DNA of 64,000 bases, from contig NZ_CCXR01000002.1 of NCBI RefSeq assembly GCF_000821085.1, positions 62,001 to 126,000 of the forward strand, in the 5' to 3' direction. Position 1 is the stretch's first letter; each line of letters begins with the position of its first letter. The DNA is from Bacillus sp. B-jedd. GTDB taxonomy: Bacteria > Bacillota > Bacilli > Bacillales > Cytobacillaceae. Below are positions 25,652 to 33,790 of this stretch, in pieces. The position numbers and the translations under genes were made by a program. The notes below the pieces were generated by a model. The model made no database searches and was not told the DNA's origin. It saw only the letters and a list, made by a program, of their open reading frames with translations.

Positions 25652-27405
25652 ATGGACACTCCCTCCTCTACTGCATTTTCCACTTGCTGGCGTTCAAATT
25701 GTTCCTTGTACCAGCCGCCTTTGGCCATCAGTTCTTCATGTGTTCCCTGTTCGATGATTTTTCCATCATCGAGGACAATGATCCGTTCCGCATGCATGAC
25801 AGCCGACATCCGGTGTGTGGTAATGACCGTTGTTTTGCCTGCGCGATCAGTCCGGATGTTTTCAATGATTCTTTGTTCCGTTTTCGCATCGACTGCCGAC
25901 AAGGAATCGTCGAGAATCAGGATTTCTGGGTCCTTGATCAGTGCCCTGGCTATCGAAATCCGTTGTTTTTGCCCGCCAGATAAGGAGACACCTTTCTCAC
26001 CGACCATAGTTTCAAGCCCTTCTGGCAGATTGCGGAGATCCTTCCGGAATGCGGCAGAATCAATCGCCCGCTCAAGCTCCTTCTCACCAGCATCGCGATT
26101 GCCGAAAAGAATATTTTCACGGATACTTCTTGAAAAAAGGACATGGTCTTGTGGCACATAGCCAATCCAGCTTCGCACTTCTTCGAGCGGCTGGTTTTCA
26201 ATCGGGACATCCGAGATAGCAAGCGTTCCCGTGCCAGCCGGGTACTCACGAAGCAACTGCTTGATGATTGTTGTTTTGCCGCTGCCGGTCTTGCCGACGA
26301 TACCAAGCGTTTCTCCTTGTTTCAGTGACACGTTAATCCCCGACAGATTATCCTGCTTCGAGCTTGGGTAGCGGAACGCCACCTCTTTAAAGTCAATTTG
26401 GTTAGGAGATTTCACCACAATTGGGTTCTCATTGTTCTTGACATCTTCCTTGTAAGAAAGGATTTCCTGCACCCTGTCCAGCGAAGCGTTCCCTCGCTGC
26501 ATGATGTTGATCATTTCTCCAACCGCGAACATCGGCCAGATGAGCATGCCAAGGTATACATTGAAGGAAACGAGCTCACCGAGCGTAATCTGCTGGCTGA
26601 AAACCAGCTTTGCTCCAAAGCCCAGCCCGATCATATAACTGACTCCGACAAGGATTTTGATTGTCGGCTGGAAGAGCGAGTCTATTTTCGCCACAGCAAG
26701 GTTTTTCTCAAAAAGACCCTCTGTAAGCTTGTGGAATGTTTTCTTTTCTTCTTCTTCCTGGACATACGAACGGATAACGCGCACGCCTGCCACCGATTCT
26801 AGAACACGGTCGTTTAGGTCTCCGAACGCATCCTGGGCCTTCATGAAACTGCCGTGGATTTTTTTGCCGTACACGTTCATCATGACAGCCATGACCGGCA
26901 GCGGAAGAATCGCCACTAGTGTAAGCTTCCAGCTGATGGTAATCCCCATTGTAAGCAGGATGGTCAGCATCCAGACGGTTGAGTCAACAAGAGTCAGAAT
27001 ACCGAACCCTGCCGTCATCGAAATCGCCTTTATATCGTTTGTTGCCCTTGCCATTAAATCGCCAGTCCTGTTTTTTTCAAAAAAAGGCGGCGCCATCTTC
27101 AGGAGATGGTCCATAAATCTGCTTCTCAGCTTCCGTTCAACAAGGAACGCACCTCCGAAAAGCTTGTAATGCCAAATGTACGTAACCGTATAGGAAACAA
27201 TAGTGACAGCCGCAAGGATCATGACGTAGCGAACGATGATGTCCTTTGCCATCGACCCACTCTGAATATCGTCAATTGCCATCCCAATCAGTTTCGGCGG
27301 CAGGATATCAATCAGCCCGGCGAATGCCAGCAGGATGATTGAAACCGTATACCTCTTCCAATTTTCTTTAAAAAACCAACCTAACTTTTTCAAAACCGAG
27401 AACAT
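25648..27405 (-). CDS. bmrC: Heterodimeric multidrug ABC exporter subunit BmrC (YheI)
   Basis: 585 residues, the same length as B. subtilis BmrC. Exporter membrane domain then ABC domain: Walker A GKTGSGKTT, signature LSGGQKQR and Walker B EILILDDSLSAVD. The residue after Walker B is Asp rather than Glu, which marks the degenerate site of the heterodimer; BmrD supplies the active one. ATG 27405 has AAGGGGAG about 11 nt upstream. Expression is probably set by the leader peptide and attenuator upstream. Confidence 0.94.
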   Translation of the reverse strand: MFSVLKKLGWFFKENWKRYTVSIILLAFAGLIDILPPKLIGMAIDDIQSGSMAKDIIVRYVMILAAVTIVSYTVTYIWHYKLFGGAFLVERKLRSRFMDHLLKMAPPFFEKNRTGDLMARATNDIKAISMTAGFGILTLVDSTVWMLTILLTMGITISWKLTLVAILPLPVMAVMMNVYGKKIHGSFMKAQDAFGDLNDRVLESVAGVRVIRSYVQEEEEKKTFHKLTEGLFEKNLAVAKIDSLFQPTIKILVGVSYMIGLGFGAKLVFSQQITLGELVSFNVYLGMLIWPMFAVGEMINIMQRGNASLDRVQEILSYKEDVKNNENPIVVKSPNQIDFKEVAFRYPSSKQDNLSGINVSLKQGETLGIVGKTGSGKTTIIKQLLREYPAGTGTLAISDVPIENQPLEEVRSWIGYVPQDHVLFSRSIRENILFGNRDAGEKELERAIDSAAFRKDLRNLPEGLETMVGEKGVSLSGGQKQRISIARALIKDPEILILDDSLSAVDAKTEQRIIENIRTDRAGKTTVITTHRMSAVMHAERIIVLDDGKIIEQGTHEELMAKGGWYKEQFERQQVENAVEEGVSI

Positions 27406-27467
27406 ACTTAAACCAACTCCCCTTTGTTAACAAAAGCACACTGCACCGTAAAAAAGCCGCAGACACC

Positions 27468-27500
27468 AAAAAGGACATACCGCAGCAAAGCGATATGTCC
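27468..27500 (-). terminator. Attenuator terminator in the bmr leader
   Basis: On the minus strand GGACATA and TATGTCC pair around a 14-nt loop, followed by TTTTT, lying after the leader peptide and before bmrC. In B. subtilis bmrCD is controlled by ribosome-mediated attenuation at a leader peptide (BmrB); the layout here is the same. Confidence 0.8.
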
Positions 27501-27603
27501 CAAAAACACCAATTAAGTTGAGAGACAAACCATGTTGCGCATCTTGTGGAAGCACAACCAGCCTGCCTGGCACAGCCAATCCCTGGTATCAGGCGGCCGC
27601 AAG

Positions 27604-27672
27604 CTAATACAGGAGCAGGGTGCACTTCCGATCATATTCAGCTGTATAAGATTTATCAATTACCCTGAGCAT
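27604..27672 (-). CDS. bmr leader peptide (BmrB-like), 22 aa
   Basis: ATG 27672 to TAG 27604, with AAGGAGG 8 nt upstream; the product starts MLRVIDKSYTAEYDRKCTLL and ends LY. Followed by about 100 nt and an intrinsic terminator before bmrC. Its role is to let ribosome stalling by translation-targeting antibiotics change leader folding and allow read-through into bmrCD. Shorter than B. subtilis BmrB. A possible promoter lies at 27732-27761. Confidence 0.72.
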   Translation of the reverse strand: MLRVIDKSYTAEYDRKCTLLLY

Positions 27673-27731
27673 GTCGCGCCCCTCCTTCTTCCTTTTCATT
27701 TGTTTTTTAAATTTCCTTTTTATACTTTGTA

Positions 27732-27761
27732 AGGTTATCATTGGAACTTGCCCTTTGTCAA
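27732..27761 (-). promoter_or_regulatory. Possible sigma-A promoter for the bmr operon
   Basis: On the minus strand TTGACA is followed after 18 nt by TAACCT (weak -10), about 60 bp upstream of the leader peptide. Confidence 0.35.
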
Positions 27762-27802
27762 TTCTAAATTTTAGACATTTTCAGATAAAATAATGAAGCA
27801 AA

Positions 27803-27855
27803 GGGACGGTTCCAACGCTTCATTCGAGTCCCAAATGAAGTTGTGGAAACGTCCC
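27803..27855. repeat. Imperfect 22-bp inverted repeat
   Basis: GGGACGGTTCCAACGCTTCA at 27803 is answered by a near complement ending GTCCC at 27855, loop about 9 nt. GGGACGGTTC...CTTCATT-type hairpins recur between genes in Bacillaceae (from memory). It sits directly after the iadA stop and may help end its transcript. Confidence 0.5.
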
Positions 27856-27860
27856 CTGCA

Positions 27861-29036
27861 TCATGAAAATGTGCCTTTTACAATGGCTTTGCCGTCCTGG
27901 ACCATCATTTTCCCCATAGCGAAGACGTCTTTGATGGTGAGGCTGTCTTTGTCGAGGAGGACGAGGTCAGCATCGCGTCCCAGGCTGATCATGCCTTTCC
28001 TGTTTAGTTTGAGGATGGCCGCCGGGTTTTGGGTGATGACCCGCAGGGCGACTTCGATTGGGATGCCTTCCTGGATAATGGCATCACGCACTTCATCATA
28101 AAGTGTTGAGACACGGCCAATTTTCAAGCCGAGCAGTTCTCCGAATTCGTCGAAATCCGGCAGGCTTGCCTGGCCATCGGATGTAAAGGTTATCTGCGAG
28201 ATATCGATATGCTGGTCAAGCATTCTCCTAAGGCCGACCGAGCACTTCACTTCCCCTTCATCAAAGAATTTCGGCGATGAACTCGTCGTGAAATCAACAT
28301 AACCGCCTTTTTTTGCAAAACGAATCCCTGCCTCGAATAAATGCTGGTTTCTATTAATATGTGTTGGCTGAAATTGCCTGATTGGTATATCGGTTTTTTC
28401 AACCACATCTTCAAGTACTTTTAAATGATCGTAGCTGTCACCGACATGCACATTGACAATTCCCGCTTTCCCCGACAATAGCCCGCCAATCCTCGCGGCC
28501 GAAGCGATTTTTGCCATTTCTTCGGCCGTTGGCTGTGAAGACCGGTGATCGGCGATGGCCACTTCCCCCGCTCCGATTATCTTGTCGACTAGAATAATAT
28601 CATCCTCAATTTTGCCGGTAAGTGTCTTTAATGGTACCTGATAGGAACCTGTGTGGATATAACAGGTAATCCCTTCCTCATCTAGGCCACGAGCCTTTGC
28701 AATCAGGTTTGTCATGGTCCTCGTCGTTCCGTCCGTCCCGAGCACCCCAATCACGGTTGTCACTCCGGCCAGCGTGGCATCTGTCAGCTGCAGTTCCGGG
28801 GTCCGGGTCCGGTAGCTGCCCTCGCCTCCTCCGCCAGTAATATGTACATGGCCATCGATGAAGCCGGGTACAATGTATTTACCTTGCGCATCCACGACCG
28901 TCACAGGCGCAAAGTTCTCCTCAGGCACTTCAATTTTGTCAGAAATACAGCCAATTCTCTGGTCAATAATCAAAATATCCTTTTTGCCAATATAATGCGG
29001 GGCATAAATCTCCCCATTCTTAATCAAGGTCAGCAT
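27861..29036 (-). CDS. iadA: Beta-aspartyl (isoaspartyl) dipeptidase
   Basis: 391 residues from ATG 29036 (AAAGGGG upstream; the frame runs 60 bp further without a ribosome site). Amidohydrolase fold: metal motif GFIDGHVHITGGGGEG (about residue 60), ETTVIG-like region TTVIGVLGTDG, HTGSYQVP, VNVHVGD (His), FQPTHINRN, and TSDGQASLPDFDEFG carrying the catalytic Asp. The order and motifs match IadA, which cleaves isoaspartyl dipeptides from damaged proteins. Stands alone. Confidence 0.92.
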   Translation of the reverse strand: MLTLIKNGEIYAPHYIGKKDILIIDQRIGCISDKIEVPEENFAPVTVVDAQGKYIVPGFIDGHVHITGGGGEGSYRTRTPELQLTDATLAGVTTVIGVLGTDGTTRTMTNLIAKARGLDEEGITCYIHTGSYQVPLKTLTGKIEDDIILVDKIIGAGEVAIADHRSSQPTAEEMAKIASAARIGGLLSGKAGIVNVHVGDSYDHLKVLEDVVEKTDIPIRQFQPTHINRNQHLFEAGIRFAKKGGYVDFTTSSSPKFFDEGEVKCSVGLRRMLDQHIDISQITFTSDGQASLPDFDEFGELLGLKIGRVSTLYDEVRDAIIQEGIPIEVALRVITQNPAAILKLNRKGMISLGRDADLVLLDKDSLTIKDVFAMGKMMVQDGKAIVKGTFS

Positions 29037-29164
29037 TTTTCTTCCCCTTTCTATCAAAAATCCATCCAGGCGCAGCACATCATTTACTATACCCAAAAAA
29101 ACCGAAAACTGGCAAACCAGCCTACTTATTAGGCTATAGTCCTATGACTGACGCAAACACCGAT

Positions 29165-29189
29165 GTTTTATTCCCGGAATGGGGGGTAA
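29165..29189 (+). promoter_or_regulatory. Sigma-B-type promoter
   Basis: GTTTTA and GGGTAA separated by 13 nt match the sigma-B consensus (GTTTAA, 12-14 nt, GGGTAT), 50 bp upstream of the HPr-like gene. Confidence 0.55.
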
Positions 29190-29239
29190 ATAAGTAGCAC
29201 AAGTCAACTATAGGATTATTTGAAAAGGAGATTATTAAG

Positions 29240-29563
29240 ATGAAAGAAATCATGTCTGCAAATGTTATTATTCTCAATAAATTTCACATGAAAAAAATGC
29301 TTGATATTTTCCAAGCAGCTAAGCAATTTAATGGTTCTACTTATCTATATTGCAAAAACAGGGCGGTTGATGCCGCCAATCTTACAAAACTGGTTTCATT
29401 CCTGCTCACTGTTGAGAAAGGCACTGCTTTAAAGATCATCGCAGAAGGCGAAAATGTCCAGAAGCATCTTGATGGGATTCAGGAAATTTGCAATTCCGAA
29501 GTGTCAATATTACGAAGAAGCCATAAGCGATTCCTTAACACTTCAGAAACTTTTCAGATTTAA
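29240..29563 (+). CDS. Divergent HPr-like phosphocarrier family protein
   Basis: 107 residues; AAAAGGAG lies about 10 nt upstream. It aligns over its length with HPr, but the active-site segment reads NKFHMKKML instead of G-I-H-A-R-P-A-T: the phosphorylatable His (His16) is kept while Arg and Pro are lost. The HPr Ser46 region reads NLTKLVSFLL, with a Thr near the Ser position (my alignment). A C-terminal extension of about 20 residues is present. So it is unlikely to be an ordinary PTS carrier. First gene of a probable sigma-B operon with two membrane peptides. Confidence 0.72.
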   Translation: MKEIMSANVIILNKFHMKKMLDIFQAAKQFNGSTYLYCKNRAVDAANLTKLVSFLLTVEKGTALKIIAEGENVQKHLDGIQEICNSEVSILRRSHKRFLNTSETFQI

Positions 29564-29575
29564 GGTGGTGCAGGA

Positions 29576-29647
29576 ATGATCAGAGGGATTCTCACTTTGA
29601 TTGGTGCGATTGTCGTCATTTATCTGGTGATCAATTGGCTGGGATAG
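29576..29647 (+). CDS. 23-aa single-helix membrane peptide
   Basis: ATG 29576 to TAG 29647, 12 bp after the HPr-like gene, with GGTGG upstream. Product begins MIRGILTLIGAIVVIYLVIN and ends WLG: an Arg then one hydrophobic helix. Its position between two other co-directional genes and before a shared terminator supports translation. Function unknown. Confidence 0.6.
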   Translation: MIRGILTLIGAIVVIYLVINWLG

Positions 29648-29670
29648 CCTAGGGAAAAGAGGTGTAAATA

Positions 29671-29820
29671 ATGGATGAAAGACGTAATGTCGAGGTCAGG
29701 AAAGAAGAACATTCCGACAGTTCACGTGTTGGCAGTACATTCATCAAATATGCCGCATACTTGATTATCTTTTTTGGAGTCCTTTGGTTCCTGATTAATT
29801 ATATACTGCCGAAATTTTAA
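29671..29820 (+). CDS. 49-aa membrane protein
   Basis: ATG 29671 to TAA 29820 with AGAGGTG 6 nt upstream. A charged N-terminal half (MDERRNVEVRKEEHSDSS) is followed by one membrane helix (YAAYLIIFFGVLWFLINYIL). Last gene of the operon, directly before the terminator. Function unknown. Confidence 0.68.
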   Translation: MDERRNVEVRKEEHSDSSRVGSTFIKYAAYLIIFFGVLWFLINYILPKF

Positions 29821-29846
29821 AGACAGGGCGCTGGCCCTGTCTTTTC
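29821..29846 (+). terminator. Intrinsic terminator of the HPr-like operon
   Basis: AGACAGGGC-GCTG-GCCCTGTCT followed by TTTC. Confidence 0.92.
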
Positions 29847-29870
29847 ATTTAGTTCTTTTTCCGGCAAATT

Positions 29871-29892
29871 AAAAAGCGGGCTTTTCGCCCGC
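29871..29892 (-). terminator. Intrinsic terminator of the PBP gene
   Basis: Minus strand GCGGGC-GAAAA-GCCCGC followed by TTTTT, just after the PBP stop. Confidence 0.88.
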
Positions 29893-29900
29893 CTTGCCTT

Positions 29901-31988
29901 CTAATCTTTGTCCTTTTTCCCTTTTTCTTTTCCTTTCCCTTTCCCTTTCTCTTTCCCTTTTCCTTTGTTTTTAATTTTCTTCTCCCACTTCTCCCGTTCT
30001 TTCTGGACCCGATCTTCCCATTTTTTTGCCCCTTCATTTAGTCCGTTCCATAAATCTTTTCTATTCTTCGCTTCTTCTTCACGTTTCCTTTGTTCAATCA
30101 ATTCATCTATATGCTGGACATTGAAGCTTGAAGGCTTTGTCCCTTCAAGGGCCTCAGACATAAAATGCTGAAATATGACAGCAGCCCCTTCACTGCTTGT
30201 TGTAGTTAAATAGTGTTTTTCGTCTGTCTTATCATAGCCGACCCAGACAGCCCCGACATAATCAGGTGTATAACCGACAAACCATTGATCCTTGACTCCG
30301 TCGATCCCTGGAATATCCACCTGGGTGGAACCAGTTTTCCCGGCGATTTCCCTGCCTTCAATTTTGGCGCTTTTACCTGTCCCATGCTCCACCACCCCAA
30401 GGAGCATCGTGTTCATCATATCGGCGACTTCCGGAGTGGTCACGTTTGTTTTCTGTTCTTTCCTTTCAGCGACTACATTGCCCGCTGCATCTTCAATTTT
30501 GATAATCGTATGAGCATCCTTCCGCTCACCTCTGTTGGCAAAAACCGAAAATGCCTCAGCCATATTTTTCGGGGATACACCAGTATGAAGCCCGCCAAGC
30601 GCGACTGCCAGGTTTCTGTCCTCTTTATCCAGAGGAAGGCCAAACTGCTTAATCGAATCAAGCCCTTTCTCAATTCCTAGCTCGTTCAAAAGCCAGACAG
30701 CTGGGACATTTTTCGAATCCTTCAGAGCCTCATACATTGGAATGTCGCCTGAAAACTGGCCATTATAGTTATTTGGTTCATAATCACCAAACTTCATCTT
30801 TTCATCCTTAACCAGGTCGGTGATCTTCCATCCTTCTTTAAGTGCCGGGGCATAAGAGGCTATAGGTTTGATCGATGAACCCGGCTGAGCCTTTAGCTGG
30901 GTAGCCCGGTTATAACCCCTGAATACATGCTTCCCACGCCCGCCTGCAAGCGCCCTTATTCCCCCGGACTTAGCGTCGACCAGAACTGCGCCGCTTTGGA
31001 CAGGCCGTTCATTCCCCGGAGGAAAGAGTGAGTCATTTTGGTAAGTAGATTCAACGGCTCCCTGCATTTTCGGATCAAGTTCCGTATAAATTTTATAACC
31101 TCCGGTCAAAAGCTCATCTTGGGTAAATCCGTATTGATTGATGGCTTCTTCGAGAACTGCATCAACATAATAAGGGTACTTGCCATTAAAAGGATCCTCA
31201 CTTTTATCAACGAGGACCACTTTTTCAGCTTTCGCCTCGTCCGCCTGCGCCTTTGTAATGAAACCTTGTTTCTCCATCGTGGCCAACACAACATTACGGC
31301 GCTTCATTGCTTTCTCGAGATGCTGATAGGGGTTCAATGCTGATGGGGCTTTAATTAATCCCGCGAGCAGGGCTGATTCCCCGATTGTCAGCTCCTTGAC
31401 TTCTTTGCCAAAATATTTTTTCGCCGCACGGTTGATTCCCCATGCGCCATCACCAAAATAAATGGTGTTCAAATACATCTGCAGGATTTCATCCTTGGAA
31501 TAATTTTTCTCTATTTCTCTCGCTAACATCGCTTCCTTAATTTTGCGGTTATATGTTTTTTCTGAATCGAGAATGGCATTCTTCGTCAGCTGCTGGGTGA
31601 TTGTACTACCGCCCTCAACGACTCCTCCTGCCTTTAAGTTGCGGAAAAACGCCCTGCTGATGCCAATGATGTCAATCCCATTATGATCATAGAATCGGTG
31701 GTCCTCTATGGCGACAACGGCATTTTTCATATGGTCTGGAATCGCACTGATAGGTGTTCCTTCATTTCTATTTGCCGTTACCTTGCTGGCCACTTCCCCT
31801 TGCACATCGAATATAACAGTCGCTTGGTTCAATTCGGTTTTCAATGTAGAAAGATCGGCGCTTTTTGAAAAGAAAAAAAATGAACCAAGCACGCCAAGAA
31901 CCAGAATGGAAAGTAAAAGAATGATAATCTGGTTCATATGCCACTTTTTCCAATTTTGATAAATTCCACTGAATAAAAGCTTTCTCAT
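29901..31988 (-). CDS. Class A penicillin-binding protein (transglycosylase/transpeptidase)
   Basis: 695 residues from ATG 31988 (AGGAGGACG upstream; the upstream extension is not translated). Short cytoplasmic N-terminus, one membrane anchor (IIILLLSILVLGVLGSFFFF), glycosyltransferase motifs EDHRFYDHNGID (Glu about 95) and GGSTITQQLTKN, then transpeptidase motifs SSIKP (Ser nucleophile), SKN and KTGST. The last 25 residues are almost only Lys, Gly and Glu (KGKGKEKGKGKGKEKGKK), a charged low-complexity tail. Length fits PbpG (691) or PbpF (714) of B. subtilis; orthology undecided. Confidence 0.93.
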   Translation of the reverse strand: MRKLLFSGIYQNWKKWHMNQIIILLLSILVLGVLGSFFFFSKSADLSTLKTELNQATVIFDVQGEVASKVTANRNEGTPISAIPDHMKNAVVAIEDHRFYDHNGIDIIGISRAFFRNLKAGGVVEGGSTITQQLTKNAILDSEKTYNRKIKEAMLAREIEKNYSKDEILQMYLNTIYFGDGAWGINRAAKKYFGKEVKELTIGESALLAGLIKAPSALNPYQHLEKAMKRRNVVLATMEKQGFITKAQADEAKAEKVVLVDKSEDPFNGKYPYYVDAVLEEAINQYGFTQDELLTGGYKIYTELDPKMQGAVESTYQNDSLFPPGNERPVQSGAVLVDAKSGGIRALAGGRGKHVFRGYNRATQLKAQPGSSIKPIASYAPALKEGWKITDLVKDEKMKFGDYEPNNYNGQFSGDIPMYEALKDSKNVPAVWLLNELGIEKGLDSIKQFGLPLDKEDRNLAVALGGLHTGVSPKNMAEAFSVFANRGERKDAHTIIKIEDAAGNVVAERKEQKTNVTTPEVADMMNTMLLGVVEHGTGKSAKIEGREIAGKTGSTQVDIPGIDGVKDQWFVGYTPDYVGAVWVGYDKTDEKHYLTTTSSEGAAVIFQHFMSEALEGTKPSSFNVQHIDELIEQRKREEEAKNRKDLWNGLNEGAKKWEDRVQKEREKWEKKIKNKGKGKEKGKGKGKEKGKKDKD

Positions 31989-32114
31989 AACGTCCTCCTG
32001 TTTAAAGCAAACAATTGCAGCTTCCTTGCCTGGTAATTTGGCAGTTCCTTTTTCCTTACCCGCCAAAGGAAATCTCTACACCATCGCCAGGCCCTGCGGT
32101 TTAAATGATTTGTT

Positions 32115-32154
32115 TCAAAAAAATAAAAAGCATCCGATTCATCGTCTGCTTTTT
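32115..32154 (-). terminator. Terminator of the 55-aa gene
   Basis: Minus strand AAAAAGCA/TGCTTTTT with inner GACGAT pairing, followed by ATTTTTTT; overlaps the stop codon of the small gene. Confidence 0.7.
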
Positions 32155-32320
32155 AGTCGTAAAGCCCGGAATTGTTACTTTCTTCATCCTTTTGGGCATT
32201 CAGTTCCTTATAAAGGGATTCCATATACATATAAACAATTTGCTTAACCTTGTCATTCGCCTCAATAATCTCGAGATGCTGAAGGCATTTCCTAATGGTT
32301 GGATGTACTTGGGTGGACAC
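32153..32320 (-). CDS. 55-aa protein of unknown function
   Basis: GTG 32320 to TAA 32153; GAGGTGA lies 6 nt before the start and a terminator overlaps the end. Product starts MSTQVHPTIRKCLQHLEIIE, is helical (KQIVYMYMESLYKELNAQ), and ends in an acidic tail. It occupies most of the space between the PBP gene and uspA. Not recognised; the codon pattern and signals make it a convincing small gene. The remaining sequence up to uspA shows no other gene. Confidence 0.7.
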   Translation of the reverse strand: MSTQVHPTIRKCLQHLEIIEANDKVKQIVYMYMESLYKELNAQKDEESNNSGLYD

Positions 32321-32506
32321 CGCAAATCACCTCATTATTCCCTTTTACATAAAAATTCGCCCAAAAACATGTGTTTATGGGGGTGTTCAAAAAAAACCGT
32401 AGAATTTGGAGGACATTCGAATAAGAATCCGACTAAAGGGGTAAAGAAAAGAGACAGAATCTTAAGAAAACTAGCAAAAAATTTTACAAGTAATGGAGGG
32501 GAATTT

Positions 32507-33010
32507 ATGCAGAACTTCCAGAATATCATTCTTGCCTATGATGGAAGTGAGGGAAGCGAGAAGGCACTGGCACTTGCTGCCTCCATGGCAAAGGAGCAGC
32601 AAACGCAGTTGACTGTAGTGAATGTTTATGATGAAAGGATTGAAACGAGGAGAGTTGATCTGGCGGGCGAAACTCCGCTTTCACTTCATGGCTATATGAT
32701 CGAAGGGATGCCGACTCCTCCGGCAGCGCTCGGATTCAATCAAGCGGAAGCTTCCACGCAATCCCTGATCAGCAACAGTGTAGAACAAATATTTTTTGAA
32801 GCAAGGAGAAAACTCGATTCTATCAATGCAAGCTTTCAAGTGCTTGAGGGCAATCCCGCAGAAAGCATCTCCGCCTATGCTGAGGAAGTGGAGGCAGACT
32901 TAATCATTATCGGCAGTTCTGGAAAAGGGGGAATTAAAGGCTTTTTACTCGGCAATAACACCGAGAAAGTCGCCCGCCTCGCCCCTTGCCATGTCCTGAT
33001 TGCAAAATAA
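32507..33010 (+). CDS. Universal stress protein, UspA family
   Basis: 167 residues from ATG 32507 (GGAGGGG 7 nt upstream; the open frame to 32105 is not translated). UspA fold: N-terminal IILAYDGSEGSEKAL, VEADLIIIGSSGKGGIKGFL containing the ATP-binding G-x2-G-x9-G-S-type motif (GSSGKGGIKGFLLGNNTEKV), and C-terminal PCHVLIAK. Stress response role by family. Confidence 0.93.
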   Translation: MQNFQNIILAYDGSEGSEKALALAASMAKEQQTQLTVVNVYDERIETRRVDLAGETPLSLHGYMIEGMPTPPAALGFNQAEASTQSLISNSVEQIFFEARRKLDSINASFQVLEGNPAESISAYAEEVEADLIIIGSSGKGGIKGFLLGNNTEKVARLAPCHVLIAK

Positions 33011-33034
33011 GCCGGCAAAGCTCCGGCTTATTTT
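33009..33034. terminator. Bidirectional intrinsic terminator
   Basis: AAGCCGG/CCGGCTT with T-rich flanks on both strands, between uspA and the convergent XRE gene. Confidence 0.8.
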
Positions 33035-33483
33035 CCTTCAGCCAGTTCGGCAAAACGATGCTTGGCGTTTTCTTCCTCAAAAGAACTGTAAATCCGGTAG
33101 TGCTCCTCATCGAGGATACGAAAATGCTTGCTGAGAATATTCTGCTGCAAAATAAAACCATTCTTCCGCCTGACTTCCTTCCACCAGATTTTCCCGCCAA
33201 ACGTCTTTCCGCGTCTGTAATCGACTCCCTCTCTCGCAATCGTTTCAAGCACCTCGAGAGGTTCATTCCCAAATAGGAACTGGACAGTTTCTGTTTCGCG
33301 GAACAATGCGCAAACTGCGACAACAGTTGACCATCCTGCCAGCACCCTGCCCTTTTCAATCTGGACAAGGGTCTTTTTCGATACCCCAATGATATCCGCC
33401 ATTTTATCCTGCGTATATCCCGCTTCTGTCCGAATCAGACGCAATTTTTCGGAAACAATTTCAATAATCTCGTCCCTGGTCAC
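33028..33483 (-). CDS. XRE-family helix-turn-helix regulator
   Basis: 151 residues from GTG 33483 (AGGAAGG 7 nt upstream). N-terminal Cro/CI-type HTH (about 9-60: LRLIRTEAGYTQDKMADIIG and SKKTLVQIEKGR). The C-terminal 90 residues are basic, Trp-rich and not recognised (GGKIWWKEVRRKNGFILQQN). Similar stand-alone regulators occur in Bacilli. Targets unknown; it stands upstream of nothing obvious, 3' of uspA. Confidence 0.85.
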   Translation of the reverse strand: MTRDEIIEIVSEKLRLIRTEAGYTQDKMADIIGVSKKTLVQIEKGRVLAGWSTVVAVCALFRETETVQFLFGNEPLEVLETIAREGVDYRRGKTFGGKIWWKEVRRKNGFILQQNILSKHFRILDEEHYRIYSSFEEENAKHRFAELAEGK

Positions 33484-33558
33484 TGAAAAACCTTCCTTCT
33501 TGTTTCTTAAGTGTAATTTTACACAATATTATCTTAAATGAAAAGCACTCCGTCCTAA

Positions 33559-33594
33559 TAAAAAAAACTGCTGTTAATAAGCAGCAGTTTTTGC
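33559..33594 (-). terminator. Intrinsic terminator of the feo operon
   Basis: Minus strand AACTGCTG/CAGCAGTT followed by TTTTTT. Confidence 0.88.
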
Positions 33595-33615
33595 AAAAAA
33601 ACATTCAATTAACCA

Positions 33616-33768
33616 CTATTTTTCGGAAGTTCCGCAAGTACCGCTTGAACAGGAGTCGGCAATGGAACATGCAGCGCATTTGCCCTTTTTTGAACGATTA
33701 ATGAATCGCACAAGCGCCCAGCCGGCATAGCCGAAAATAGCTCCGCCCAACACAAGGTTTACAACCAT
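33616..33768 (-). CDS. FeoB-associated Cys-rich membrane protein
   Basis: 50 residues, ATG 33768 to TAG 33616, GGAGATG upstream. One N-terminal membrane helix (VVNLVLGGAIFGYAGWALV), basic stretch, then clustered cysteines (CAACSIADSCSSGTC). This is the usual small third gene of Firmicute feoAB operons, lying 22 bp after feoB. Thought to assist ferrous iron uptake; mechanism unknown. Confidence 0.88.
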   Translation of the reverse strand: MVVNLVLGGAIFGYAGWALVRFINRSKKGKCAACSIADSCSSGTCGTSEK

Positions 33769-33790
33769 TGTTGTTCATCTCCTTCCAAAA

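Noticed and set aside
27368..27625. 85-codon minus-strand frame over the bmr leader
   Set aside because: Overlaps the attenuator and bmrC start, Cys-rich shadow product, no ribosome site; the 22-codon leader fits much better.
29849..30037. Lys/Arg-rich 62-codon frame at the end of the PBP gene
   Set aside because: Alternative frame of the low-complexity Lys/Gly tail; no start signals.
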